DNA of 64,000 nucleotides from assembly GCA_026826555.1 (NCBI GenBank), contig JAKSZT010000116.1:724153-788152 (forward strand), read 5' to 3'. This DNA comes from Tolypeutes matacus. Its lineage: Eukaryota > Chordata > Mammalia > Cingulata > Chlamyphoridae. Below are positions 48,143 through 62,857 of the stretch, one piece after another. Below the pieces are notes generated by a model. The model made no database searches. It saw only the letters and a list, made by a program, of their open reading frames with translations, and was not told the DNA's origin. Made by a program: the position numbers and the translations under genes. The stretch's first letter is position 1. The number at the start of each line of letters is the position of its first letter.

Positions 48143-49115
48143 TTAGTTGTTTTTAAACTCTCCTAACTCTTGATTTTTCCTTTCAACTTGTATAACTTTC
48201 TTTAATATTACTTGAAGTGCCAGTTTCTTATTGACATACTCTTTTAATTTCTGTTTATCTGTGAATATTTTGGACTCTCCATCATTTTTGCATGTCATTT
48301 TTACTGGATACAGAATTTTTCGCTGGATATTTTTATGTTTTAGTACTTTGACTATGTCATACCACTGTCTTCTTTCCTCCATGGTTTCAGATGAGAAAGC
48401 AGCACTTAATCTTATTGTGTTTCCCTTGTATGTTCTCTTTTCTCTTACTGCCTTGAGTATTTTCTTTGTCTTAAGCACTGGACATTTTGACAAGTATATG
48501 TCTTGGAGTTGGCCTGTTGGGATTTATACTGTTTCTGGTGCGCTTTGCTTTCTGGACCTGCACATCCATCTCTCTCAATAGGGTTAAGAAATTTTCAGCC
48601 TTTATTTCCTTCAACACTCCTTCTGTTCCCTTTCCTTTCTCTTCTCCTTCTGGGATGCCCATAATACATATGTTTGTGTGTTTTGTGTTGTAAGTTCAAT
48701 CTCTGAGTCCCTGCTGGATTTTTTATATTTTTTTGTCTATCTGTTCTACTCTCTGTTTTATTTAAGCTGTATTGTCTTCCACATCACTAATTCTTTCTTC
48801 TGCCCATTCAAATGTGCTGTTTTGTGAATCCAGCATTCTTTTGATTTCTTGGATTGTGCCATTGATCACCATCATATCTGTTATCTTTTTGCGTTTGTTT
48901 ACAATTTTTTCAGTATGTTCTCCCAGTGTCTTCTTTATATCCTTAATCTCTTCCTTAACTTCATTAAGTTGGTTCATGATATTTGTTTGGTAATCTTTGA
49001 TTAGTTGTTCAATGTTCTGCATATATTCCTGGTTTCTAGTTTGCTCATTGGAGTAGTTTATGTCTTCCTGTTTCTCAGTGTGGTTTGTAATCTTTGCTGC
49101 CCTCTTATCATCATT
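48143..49115 (-). pseudogene. L1 ORF1, broken
   Basis: The coiled-coil part is open at 48,762-49,022 (NQLNEVKEEIKDIKK). The RRM/C-terminal parts are open at 48,471-48,662 (IPEGEEKGKGTEG, INPNRPTPRHILVK) and 48,143-48,493. The PTPRHI-type motif is diagnostic for mammalian L1 ORF1p. Stops near 48,700 and 49,060 separate the parts; the start would be near 49,115 by comparison with 1,318. Confidence 0.88.
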
Positions 49116-52100
49116 TTATCTTGCTGGGCTTATTCAGTTGATTAGCTTCTCTCACTCCTCTCATGTTTTATTTAGTTGGTGGTTCTGTGTGTGTGTGTTA
49201 GGTTTTCCCTTTGAGACTTTTTCTTCTTTTTTTTGTTTCCTTGCTTTTTTTCAATGTTACCTTAAAGGGAAAAAATTAGTGCCAGAGGGATTGAAAGATG
49301 TGAGAAAGGAAGATGGGTAATTGTAATATTGATAAAAGTTAGAAGAGGGGCCAAATATTACTTAGTGAAATGAATATTTAACTTGTGTAGGCAGTGTACA
49401 GTAATAGGAAAAAAATTGATTACCTACAATGGCCTGGGAAATCAATTAGAGGAATATATATATAATGATTTAGAAGGCTAGTATGATGTGGAGGGAGAGA
49501 AAGAGTAAAGAAAGGACTAAAAGGGAAAAGTTAATATTAATAAAATAAGAAGTGAACAAAATAGATAGAATAGAAATTGGCACCCTTAAGTTATGGGCTA
49601 ATGAGAAAGCATGGTATCTAAGAACCACAACAGAAAGAAGAAGGCAGAGAGATGAAGGAGAGATAAGAGATAGCTTGGGATACAATATCAATATAGACAG
49701 GGAATAGGAAATCACTGAAGAAGAAGAACAGCAAAGAAGAGTTAAGCTAGCAGCACCTAATTTTTAAAAAATGAAGGAAAACAGAAATGGGGGAGGAAAG
49801 AGGAAAGAAAAGCAAGAGACAACAAATAAACAGAGATAAACCAAACAACCACACCAGCAAGCAAACAAAGCAAAGGTGGAATTTTTCCTTCTATGATCCT
49901 TGCAGATCCTCTCATCCTGCTTGTGTTTATTAATTTCCCTTCTGGGTTCTCTCTGCAGGTTTTGATGCAGATTTTTGGTATTAAACTGAATTAAGAACAG
50001 GAATTCATTTTTTTAAAGTGACTGTCTTCTTCCTTTTTTTTAATGATATAAGGGACCCAAAACACATCCTCTGCTAGATCATCCACTTCACCCAGGGGAC
50101 CATAAATGGGCTCATGGTACCTAATCAAGCCCTTCCACTTCCTTGCCTCCCCAGAGGAGTGAAGCTATGATGCTTGTCAGGGCAGAGTAATAAAATTGGT
50201 GGAATCTGCCCCCTCTGGGGCCAGGCCTGTGTCAGTGGACTGCTGGGTAAATCAGGTTTCCTCAGCAGATTCCCCTCTACATTCAGCCTGGTGCTGTTTC
50301 AACCAGGCTTATCTGATCCCCAAAGCTATGAAGGGGTCCAGATAGCCAAATCCACAGAAGTTAAACCCCTATACACCTTGTGTCATAGACCTCCCTCCCT
50401 CAGAGTATGCTGCCTCAAGCCGGGAGCATGAATTGTGGTTGCAGGATTCATGGTTCAAACCAGGTTTGTCCCTGTGTTGGGACTCAGCCATCTGTGTTAA
50501 CCAGCACAGGCAGGCTCAAAACTCAAGAATCTCCACCAATCACTCCATGCTATTGATCTGCCCACTGCTAAGTGACCCAAACTTCTCACTCCGTGTGCCC
50601 ACAGCACAGACCCTTGGGTAGGACTCCAACCACAGTCAGCTGTCCCCAGAGAGCTAGTCAGTGAGTATCCTCCTAAACTGATGCCAACTTGCCTCTCTCC
50701 TGCAGCATTTTCTTATAAGGCACCCCAACCATTAATATTTTTCAGTTTCTTAACCTGATTCTTAGGTGGATTGAGGTTTAACAGCCACTGAACTACAGTC
50801 AACTGCTTTCTACTTAACTCCAATTTTCCTTATTATTTTAAATCAGAAATGATCCTTTCATAATTAGATGATATACTTCTGCTCTCAAGTATTTTAAGAA
50901 GCTAGAACATTTATTTATATTCTTAACTTGTTCTCCAATATTTTTCTCATATGTGATAGGGTGTGTGATGGATGAAACTAGAGAATGCATGTATTTACAT
51001 ACAGAAATGTGTACCCAAAATAATCTGTCAATGCAGATAATACTGAAGAAGGAGGAATGGGGCTTGAGGTTAGAGAAGGCTGTTTGACATAACTGACATA
51101 AATTATTTTTATACTCTTTGTATGGATAGTTTGGTTATAATTTAAAAGAAAAATTGAAAACAGCACACAATGAATTCATACAAAGTGGTTGATTTGAATA
51201 TATTCATTTGTGGGGGACATTTCCCCTCACCCTTTGCAAATACATTCACCCATAAAGGCAAAGTGCTCACTCCCCTCAGCACCCTCCCCAGTTGACTGGA
51301 CAGGTGGAGACCTCACTCAACAAGAGAGAGCATGGAAGATGAGGAGCATGGACATGACCATGTGAAGGCCACACTGCTCTCTACACTTGTCTGGGTAGAG
51401 GGCTGTGAGCACCACAGAAGATGATGGACTTCCTGCTGCTTAATCCACAGTGAAGACCCGCTATAGGTACTCACATCACTAAATGATACTGTGAGTGCTG
51501 AGCAGGGCTTTATCCCTGTCCTCCTTTGCCGATCCAGAACCTATGATGACGGTTTTGATTGGGGTTCTGAGAATTTGGTTCCATAAATGGACGTTCCCTC
51601 TCTGGCTTGGGGGAACTGCAGTGAACATGTGTTACATTCCAGCTTCTTCAGTTGTTCATCAGCACTTACCATCCAGCCCCTCCATTATCTTCCAGGATTG
51701 AAGAGGTCTGCATCATTTTCAACTCTGTTAAAAAATCTGTTGAAAATTTAATATTTAATTATCCTGAGAGCTATCTGGCTCCTGTATCCTCTGAGGTTTT
51801 CTGTAAAATTGCACTACCTCACAAACTCACTTCTATTATTGTCAGCCCTAGGTCCCAGGACTTTCTGGGATTCCCATACTATTTATTAGGGTCTCTAGCC
51901 TAATGTTGCTAATTCTGGTGATGTTATTGCTGAAGCCAATGCTGTAATGTGAATTTTGACATTTCGTTCCTAACACCAATAGGTTTCATCTTGACATTGC
52001 TCTTTCTTTAGCTGCCACAAGATTGGAGAAGATGAATGTAGAACTTGGAGCAGGCGACCTGAGTCTGTGCCTGAGATCCAGGAGGTGTACAGTAAAAGCA

Positions 52101-54390
52101 GCCACCTCAGAGTGTCAATGCTGGAGGCCAAGGGAAGGAGGGAAGGGCAAAAGCTGCAGGAGTAGGAAGTCTCCTCTCTGTGCCTTCACTCTGCTGCACC
52201 AGAACCCAGGTCCCATGCTTTTATCTGCCCCTGCCGACCTGGCCAAACCCTGCCTGAGACACTCACAGTTTACAGGTGAATTCACTGGGCAGCAGCATCA
52301 CTCTGCCATTTGGGAATACAGCAACTCTCCAAACTTGTGTCCCTTGGTGTTTCATTTTACCAAGTGCTGCCATTGCAAAGAAATTGATTGGCTTTTATTG
52401 GAATTTATTAGGGTTAAAGCTTACAGTCCTGAGATGGTGAAAATGTCCAAATCAAGGTATCATCAAAAGTGATCTCTTAACAAGGGTCAGCTTCTCCTGG
52501 ACTCCTGCCAAGGCAAAATGTTGGACCTGCCTGTCTCTCTCTGCCTTCTCCTCCAAACTCACTTTCCCCCAGAGCTCAGCAGTGGGTAATCAGACACAAT
52601 TGCTCTCACCTCTCCCTTCTCCTCTGGCCTGGATGTCTTCAGCTTCAAGCTGCTCCATGATTTCAGCCTCTTGTCTCTCCATCACCCTCTCAGGGTTAAT
52701 GTGTCTCTCCACAGCTGTAGGAGATCATCTAGACCTCTCCCAAATGTCAGGGTAAACATGGTAGCACTCTTTCTCTTTGTCTTCCAAGTATGTAGGACTT
52801 CAGCATAATTATTGGGGTCCATCCAGGTGCCTGAAATCTAACCAGAGGCCTTAACTAAACTAAAGCATTCTATCACAAAGTGACCTAATTGAAAGTTTCC
52901 TTATATGAGTCTAAACTAAATATCCTACATACCAAAGGCTTATGCATACAGCAATAGGTTAGTAAGAACATACATTTCTGGAGTCCATCCAAGCCTCAAA
53001 CGAGGGCATTAGCCCAGGTCACAGGGATCAGAAGGGGTTTCCTAAGTCTAGGAGAAATGAGAACTCATGAAGCAGTGGCTGTACTTTGGGTAAGGCCTTC
53101 ATTGAGCAAAATGGTTTGCTGAACACCATTGCATTGGTTCCTAGATTGGTCCCAAGAAGAACTCAATATAGTGTGCTTTCTCTACCAAATCTTAGATCCA
53201 AAATCTGGTGTGTAACTCAGAGAGGTGTGCCAATATTCCCATCCCCAGAGCCAGAGCTCAGAGATTTTGCCTGTTTGGTGGGGGGATAGGAAACAACTGT
53301 TCAACTTAAAGTCCCAGATTTCTTCTCCAAAAACTGATTGCATTTACAACAGAATGGAGAAATTCAATCCTAAGGGTGTTCTCAAAAGCATTGGAGACTG
53401 TAGATGTCCTGAGATTTAATTCATGTCAATCCTTCAGGAAGAAGTGAAATAAATATTTTACAGATTAGTAAAAACTAATATAGTTTCCTAGCAGCAAGTC
53501 ACTTTAAAAGAAATGTAAAAGAATATTCTTCAGACAGAAAGAAAATAATCTCAGAAGGTTCAAGATTCAGGATGGATTGAAGAATAATATCTGTTAATTA
53601 AATTCATATATCTAAATGACTATTGAATTGATAAAGTAATAATGATATCCATGGCCTAGGACATCAATAAAGTACTAAAATACAACATAAAATAATATAT
53701 AGCATAAAATGGGTAAATGGATATGTAGGAATTTGATATCGTTACAAATTCCAAAAATAGATATTTGATTATGTTTCTAAACTGGTCTGTTAATCTGGCA
53801 ATGATTAAGTTTTGATAAGGACATTGACTTTGCCACAGTCTGTAGAGTGTTGAGTCCTGCCCCTTGGAGGGTGGTGTCTCAAAAATAAAAAGACATGGCA
53901 AAGCATGGAGTTGGAGTAATTTTTATTGTTGGAGTTCTGGTGAGCAAGGACAGAATACCCTGGGAAAAAGGGATGATACATTCACCTGACAGTTCATAGC
54001 TGGCCTTGTGGAGAGAGGCAAGGCAAGCTGACCTTGTGAAAGAAAAAGAGGAGCTGAGCCCAGAGAGAAACACAGCCATGAGAAGAGAGGAACTGAAGAA
54101 GCCTGAACCCTGGCAAATGTTGGCAGCTGTCTTGCTCCAAGTCTGAGTAACAGGATTTGGTGAAGGAAGAAACTTATGTTTTCTAAACTGGTAACTGTAA
54201 GATTCTACCCCAAATAAATACCCTTTATAGGGACCAAGAGATTTCTGGTATTTTGCATCAGAACCACTTTGGCTGATTAATACAGGATATAAAATGTTTT
54301 AAAATACATTATTTGGCAGGTCAATAACAAATAATAAGTGCAGATTTGGAAAGGTAAGCAAAAGTGTTATAATTTCCCTGGTAAACTTTA

Positions 54391-54496
54391 TTTTATTTAT
54401 TTACTTATTTTTTTTAACCGGGAGGTCCCGGGGATCGAACCCGGGTCCCTCCATATGGGAGACGGACGCCCAACCAGTTGAGCCACATCCGACCCC
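54391..54496 (-). mobile_element. tRNA-derived SINE (armadillo DAS-like)
   Basis: The minus strand begins at 54,496 with GGGTCGGATGTGGCTC, has an A-box (TGGCTCAACTGG) and a B-box (GGTTCGATCC) at the spacing of a tRNA gene, then an A-rich tail with TAAATAAA repeats. It is flanked by perfect 15-bp duplications CCCTGGTAAACTTTA (54,376-54,390 and 54,497-54,511). Other units lack it (for example 60,497-60,520). The sequence resembles the DAS SINEs that I associate with armadillos; I could not compare it with a library. Confidence 0.9.
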
Positions 54497-54974
54497 CCCT
54501 GGTAAACTTTAAATAATATTAAATAGTGCATGTCATCTAAATGAACGGAAGAAAAAAAATTGAAGAAAAATAGTCAGTCCAAAACAAAGTGTTCATTATT
54601 TCCTGGGTTGCCTTTTTGGCCTTTGTTCTGGGGCCACCTTACTCATGCATCTTGGAAGCTGGACCTTTCTTATCCTACAGAAGCCTGAAAGTTCCAGGAT
54701 TGATTTATGGGTGTTATTTTGTCCCCATCATAAATCAAGTGCTGTGTAACTTCCCCATTTCCTACTTATGAAGTCAACAAACTGGATGTGATGCTCATTT
54801 GAAGGAAGAAGAACCATGAATGATAGAAAAATAAAAAGGAGTTATTGTTGTGTTTCCCAAATTGAATGCTTAGAAGATTCATATTGGATCATTTCTCTTT
54901 TCTAATGAATGCATTCAATGATAAAAATTTCCCTCTAAGCACCGATTTTGCTGCAGCCCACAAACTATGAAGAA

Positions 54975-56370
<1,396 letters not shown>

Positions 56371-56645
56371 TGCAATTCAGGATGTCTTTCTCCTCTTGGA
56401 AAACTTTACTTGCAGTTTGTTCTGAGATCTGCTCTTCTGACATCTGCTTCCACACTCATCTGTGTTCCATTAGTTACCACTAATTTATGCATCAAAACTC
56501 GAGATTTTTTTTAGTTTATATAAAGTTCTGCTCTCCAATTATTTCAAATTATCCTCAGTATTTTCACTGGTTCTTCAATCCATTACATTCTGGGTAAGCA
56601 TTTAAAAATTACCACATTTAAAAATAATGCTGCCAATTATTGTGG

Positions 56646-59600
56646 CATTTTCTTATAAGGCACACCAACCATTGATATTTGTTCAGTTTCTTCAACTGAT
56701 TCTGATGTGGATTCAAGTTTAACAGCCACTGAACTACAGTGCCCTGCTTTCTATTTCACTCCAATTTTCCTTATTATTTTAAATCAGAAATTATCCTTCC
56801 ATAATTAGACAATATGTTTCTATTCTCAAGAATTTTAAGAAGTTAAAAATTTTATTTATATTCTTAAGTTTTACTCCAATAATTTTCTCAAATGCGAAAG
56901 GGTGTGGGACTGATGAAACTAGAGAATGCATGTACTTTCAAACAGAAATGTGTACCCAAAGCACTGTGCCAATGCAGATAATTCTGAGGAAGGTGGAATG
57001 GGGGTTGAGGCTAGAGAAGGAAGTTTGCTGTTTGCCATAAGACATAAATTATTTTTTTTTCTTTGCATGGGTAATTTAGTTATAATATAAAAGAAATTAT
57101 GAAAATAGTATACAATGAAATCTACAAAGTGGTTGATTTGAATATATTGTTTTGTATCTGCAACATTACTGGGGAGGCACTACCCCTCACCCTTTGCAAA
57201 TACAGTTTCCCATAAAGGAAAAGTGCTCACTCTTCTCAGCCCCCTCCCCAGCTGCCAGGACGGGTGGACGCCTGCCTCAGCAAGAGTGAGCATGGAGATG
57301 AGGAGCATTGACGTGACCGTGTGAAGTCCACACTGCTCTCTACACATGTCCGGTTAGAGGGCTGTTAGTACCACAGGAGAAGAAAGACTTCCTACTGCTT
57401 ACTCCCCACTGAAGATCCGCTAGAGTGAGTCAAATCCCTAACTGAGGCTGTGAGTGCTAAGCAGGGCTGTCTCCCTGTCCTCCTTTGTGGATTCAGAACC
57501 TATAATGATGGTTTGCATTGGGGCTCTGAGAGTTTGTTTTCCAAACAGGACACTCCCTCTCTGGCTTGGGGGAACTGCAGTGAACACGTATTATATTCCA
57601 GCTTCTTCAGTTGTTCAGCAGCTTCTTCCCATCCAACCCCTCCATTCTCTTCTGGGATTGAAGAGGTCTGCATCATTATCAACAGTGTTAAAAATGCGTT
57701 GAAAAATTAATATTTAATTAGTCTGAGGAATATCTGGCATCCGCACCCTCTGAGGTTTTTAGTAAACATAATACCATCTCCAACCTCACTTTGATTCTTG
57801 TCAGCCATATGTCCCAGGAATTTCTGGGATTCCCATACAATTTTTTAGGGTCGCTGGCCTAATGTTGCTCATTCTGGTGATGTTATTGGTGTAGTCAATG
57901 GTGTAATGTGAATTTTGACATTCCCTTCCTGACACCAACAGGTTTCATCTTGCCATTACTCTTTCTTTAGCTGCTCCAATATTGGAGACGGTGAATGTAG
58001 AACTGGAAACAGGACACCTGAGTCTGTGCCTGAGACCCAGAAGTGGTAGAGCAAGAAATGCCTCCACCGAGGGTCATCACTGGAGGCCAAGGGAAGGAGG
58101 GAAGGGCAAAAGGACTAGGATGAGGAAGTCTCCTCTGTTCCCTGAAACCTCTGCTGCACCAGACCCTAGGTCCCATGCTTTTATCTGCCCCTGCCCACCT
58201 CTCAACCACTGCCTGAGCCAAGTAAATCATAGTAGGGTATCTGTGACTTTATACAAGTCACCAAAAAATGTGACTCCCTTGACTGACTGCCTGTCCTGCA
58301 GGCATTGCTGGCCAAGAACACTACCCCTTCCATCTTCTCTATATTCAATCCTGCTTATGATGGTGACACCCACAGTTTACAGGGAAATTCACTGGACAGC
58401 AGAAAAGCACTGCCATTTGAGAAGAGGGCAGCTGTTCAACACTGAGTCCCTAGCTGTTTGTATTTGCCACGCGTTCCAATGCAAAATACCAAAAATAGGT
58501 TGACTTTTATTGGAATTTATTAGGGTTAAGGCTTACAGTTCTGAAGCTGTGAAAATGTCCAAGTCAAGGCATCATCAAAAATACTGCCTTAACAAGGGTC
58601 AGCTGCTGCTGGACTCCTCCCAAGTTAAAATGTTCAGCCTGCCTGTCTCTCTCTGCTTTGTCCTTCAAACTCACTTTGTCTGTGAGCTCAGCACTGGGCC
58701 TTCAGACACAATTGCTCACACTTCTCCCTTATCCTCTGGCCTGGAGTTCTTCAGATTCAAGCTGCTCCATGACTCCAGCCTCTGGCCTCTCCCTCAGCCT
58801 CTCAGGGATTGTGTGTCTCTCCACAGTGGTAGTAGATCCTGGAGCCCTCTCCCACATGGCAGGGTAAACATGACATCACTCTTTATCTGTGTGTTCCTTG
58901 TATGTAGGACTTCTGCACAATGATTGGGGTCCATCCTGGTGCCTGAAATCTAATCAGAGGTCCTTAACTAAACTAAAGCATTCTAACAAAAAGTGACCTA
59001 ATTGCAAGGTCCCTTATCTGAATCTAACCAAAAATGTCCTAATTACAAAAGGCTTACACACACAGCAATGGGTTAGTAAGAACATACTTTTCTGGGGTCC
59101 ACACAAGACTCAAATAAGGGCATTAAACCAGGGCACAGGGATCAGAAGGGATATCCTAAGTCCAGGTGAAATGGGAACTCATGAAGCAGTATCTGAGTTT
59201 TGGGTGAGGCCATCATTGAACAAAATGTAGTGTTGACAACCATTGCACTACTCCCAAGAATGGTCCAAAGAACTCAATATACTGTGCTTGCTCCCCCAAA
59301 TCTTATCTCCAAAATCAGGTGTGTAACTCAGAAAGGTGTTCCATTATTCCCATCCCCAGTACCAGAGCACATACATTTTGCCTTGGGTGTGGGGGTGCTA
59401 GAAGTAGGCTGTAAAACTGAAAACCCCTATTTTCTTCTCCAAAGAATTGATTAAATTTACAACAGAATGGAGAAATTCAATGCTTAGGGAGCTCTCAAAT
59501 GCTGTGGATATCATAGAGGTCTGAGAATTAATGCATTTCAATCTTTCAGGAAGAATTGAAATAAATACTTTTACAGATGAGTAAATAATAATAAAGTTTG

Positions 59601-62600
59601 TTGGCAGCAAATCACTTGAAAAGAAATGTAAAAGGATATTCTTCAGGCAGAAAGAAAATAATCTCAGAAGGTTCAAGATTCAGGAGGGATTGAAGAACAT
59701 CTGTTTATTAAATTCATGTATCTAAATGACTATTGAATGGATAAAGTTATAATGATATCCATGTCCTAGGACATCAATAAAGTGTTCAAATGCACCATAA
59801 AATAATATATAGTATAAAATGGGGAAATTGATATGTAGCAGTTTGATATCATTATGAATTCCAAAAATACATATGGGATTATGCTTGTAAAATTGTCTGT
59901 TATTCTGGGCATGATTAAGGTATGATAAGGTAATTAACTGGGTCAGAGACAGTAGGGCGTTGAGTCCCGTCTCTTAGGGGGTGGGTTCTCAGACATAAAG
60001 AGACATGGCAAAGGACAGAGTTGGAGTAGTTTTTGAGGTTGGAGTTCTGATGAGCAGCAACAGAATTATGCGGGTTAAAGAGACAAGCAATTCACCTGAA
60101 AGTTCACACCTGGCCTTGTGGAGAGGGGCAAAGCTTAGAGAGCCTCATAGTCTACAGCTGACCTTTTGGAGTAAACAGAGGAGCTGAGCCCAGAGAGAAA
60201 CTCAGCCATGAGAAGAGAGGAACCAGGCCTGAACCCTGGCAAATTTTGGCAGCTGTCTTGCTCCAAGATAGAGTTACAGACTTTGGTGAAGGAAGAAAAT
60301 TATGCTTTCTGGCCTGGTAAATGTAAGCTTCTACCCCAAATAAATACCCTTTATAAAGACCAACAGATTTATGGTATTTTGCATCAGCACCCTTTTGGCT
60401 GACTAATACAGGATATAAAATGTTTAAAAATACATTATTTGGCAAGTCAATTACAAATAATAAGTGCAGGTTTGGCAAGGAAAGCAAAAGTGTTATAATT
60501 TCCTCGGTAAACTTTAAATAATATTAAATAGTGCAACTCATCCAAATAAATAGAAGAAAAACATTGAGCAAAAATAGTCCAAGCAATGTGTTCAGGATTT
60601 CCTGGGTTGCCATTTGGCCTTTGTTCTGGGGCCACCTTACTCGGGCATCTTTGGAAGCTGCACCTTTCTTATCCTTCAGAAGACTGAAGGAATCATGGTT
60701 GATTTATGGGGTGTTGTTTTGTTCCCATCATAAAACAAGTGATGTATCACTGCCCCATTTCCATGTTATGAAGTCACCAAAGTGGGTGTGGTGCTCATTT
60801 GAAGCAAGAAGAGCCATGAATACTACTATAAATAAAGGAGATATTTTTACACTTCCAAAATTGGATGCTTAGATGACTGATATTGGATCTTTCCTCTTTT
60901 CTAATGAATGCATTCAATGCTATAAATTTCCCTCTAAGCACTGCTTTTGCAGTACCCAACAAACTATGAAGAATCATAGGACATTAGAGAAGAAGAAAGA
61001 ACCACATAACAAAAAGCTTGTGAGTGAAACTATATCCACTTCCACAGCAGGAGAGTTTTAAGATGAAGGCAGGGAATGTAAGAAATTTGGGAAAATATGT
61101 TCTCTGACTGCAACTATTGTTTCCTCAAAATAGCACTTCTTTGAATGTAACTTCACTTTGAAGGAATTTGCATCATGCTTATCTAAGCATGTGGGAATCT
61201 ATGTAAGGAAAAAGACCGAAGAAAATGAGTTTGCCCATTTGCCCCACATGGTAGTCCTCCATTTAAGTGTAATGAGAGTGAAGTTTTTTTGGAAATTCAA
61301 CCTCATGAGATACTTGAGATTTAATCTCTCAGAGAAACCATTTTGGTTTTCATGAATTTGGGAAAGCTAGAGTCCCATCAAAGAAACATGCAGGAATAAA
61401 ACCCTGTGTATGTAAGGAATATTGGAAATCCTTCAGCCAGGCATTAAATCTCACTGAGTATGAAATATTCATACAATAGTTAGTATTGTAATGAACATGG
61501 GAATGCTTCCATCTGAAACAAAACCTCATGGAATATGAGAAAATTCAAATTAGAGAAAAAACATATGCGTGTCCTGAATGTATTCTGCCCTTTACAGTCA
61601 TTTTTTACTCCTCATTTTAAAAGCTATACAGGGGAACAATCATAGAAATGTCATATATTTGGGAAAGTTTTCAATCTGACAGAAACTCTCTTTGTTCATC
61701 AGAAATTTCATACTGAAAAGAAATCATATATATGTGGTAAAGTTTTAATTCAAATGTCAAATCTCAGATACAAGAGATTTCCTACTGCAAAGAAACCCTA
61801 TGTTTGTAAGGCATGTGAAAAAGCCGTTAGGTACAAATCATATCTCACAGAACATGTAAAAACTCATAGTGGACAGAAAAAAATAATGAATGTAAAGAAT
61901 GCAGAAAAGCCTTCAGCCAATAAAAATATTTCCTTAAATATCAGAGCATTCATTCTGGAGAAAAATCCTATGTATGCAATAAATATGCAAAAGCCTTCAA
62001 CCAGGAGGAAAACCTCATTAACCATCTTAGAATACATATGGGAGAGAAAGTCTAGGAATTTGATGGATGTGGGAAAGCTTTCATTCAGAAATCAAGTCTC
62101 ATTACACACCAGAGAAGACAAACTGGAGAGAAACCCTGTATATGTAAGGAATGTAGGAAAGCCTTCAGTAGCAAATCCAATCTCACTGACCTTCATAGTG
62201 GAGGGAAACACTATATATGTAAGGAATGTGGAATAGCCTTCAGCAAGAGATAATATCTCATTAAACATTACAACATTCATATTGGAGAGAAACCCTGTGA
62301 GTGTAATGAATGTGAATCTCCTAAAAATCTCCACCTCCAGTCTTTGCAACTTGTTGCCAATCTTTTAAGGAAGTGTCTGTGACTGTGCAATTCAGGATGT
62401 CTTTCTCCTCTAGGAAAAGTGCACTTGCAGTTTGTTCTGAGATCCAGTCCTCCCATAACTTCTTCCACACTCATGTGTGTTCAATTTGTTACCACTAATT
62501 CATGCATAAGAACTCGAGATTTCTCTTATTTTATGTAAAGATGAGCTTTCCAATTATTTCAAATTATCTTGGTTGTTTTTACTGGTTCTTCAATTCATTA

Positions 62601-62669
62601 TATTCTGGATAAGCATTTAAAAAATTACCATTTTAAAAATAATGCTGCCCCTTATTGTAACATTTTCTT
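56646..62669 (+). repeat. Tandem unit F
   Basis: The most complete unit. Landmarks lie at 56,646 (CATTTTCTTATAAGG), 57,450, 57,971, 58,505, 58,917 and 59,120, with the LTR-like end at 60,415, the old L1 scrap at 60,875-60,970, and fingers to 62,330. It follows unit E without any L1 and so preserves the empty boundary. It also preserves the empty ERV1 and SINE sites. No supportable exon in 56,660-60,870. Confidence 0.87.
60980..62390 (+). pseudogene. C2H2 zinc-finger array pseudogene, unit F copy
   Basis: The open stretch 61,754-62,236 starts with one intact finger (C-x2-C-x12-H-x3-H, first Cys at 61,805, linker THSGQKK), then slips out of the finger frame. Near 62,185-62,195 a small in-frame deletion relative to unit A removes the first zinc-ligand His region of the finger that is intact at 8,374-8,436. 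A TAA follows at about 62,251. The shared TAG near 61,482 is present. No start context or KRAB exon visible. Confidence 0.8.
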
Positions 62670-62791
62670 TCTTTCTTTTTCATTTTTTTGTGGGTAAAAA
62701 TCAAAATTTTCACAACACATACTAATATTTGTAAATTATACATAAATATATATGCATATATGTGCATTAGTTACAAAATGGTTATTTCTAT

Positions 62792-62857
<66 letters not shown>

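Larger units (their letters stand above)
41674..50700 (-). mobile_element. Full-length L1 at the D/E boundary
   Basis: A 9.0-kb element flanked by a perfect 14-bp target duplication TGCAGCATTTTCTT (41,660-41,673 and 50,701-50,714). Minus-strand order: 5' UTR 50,700-49,116, ORF1 about 49,115-48,150, ORF2 about 48,120-44,300, then an unusually long 3' UTR to 41,674 with an A-rich tail. ORF1 and ORF2 are broken by many stops and frameshifts. An AT-rich seam at 43,500-43,600 could mark a composite 3' UTR, but it is present in the A/B copy as well (10,680-10,810). This copy is the reference for interpreting the damaged ones. Confidence 0.93.

Noticed and set aside
54410..54496. Possible tRNA gene (A and B boxes present)
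   Set aside because: It has an A-rich tail, target-site duplications and no foldable mature tRNA 3' half: a SINE, not a tRNA gene.
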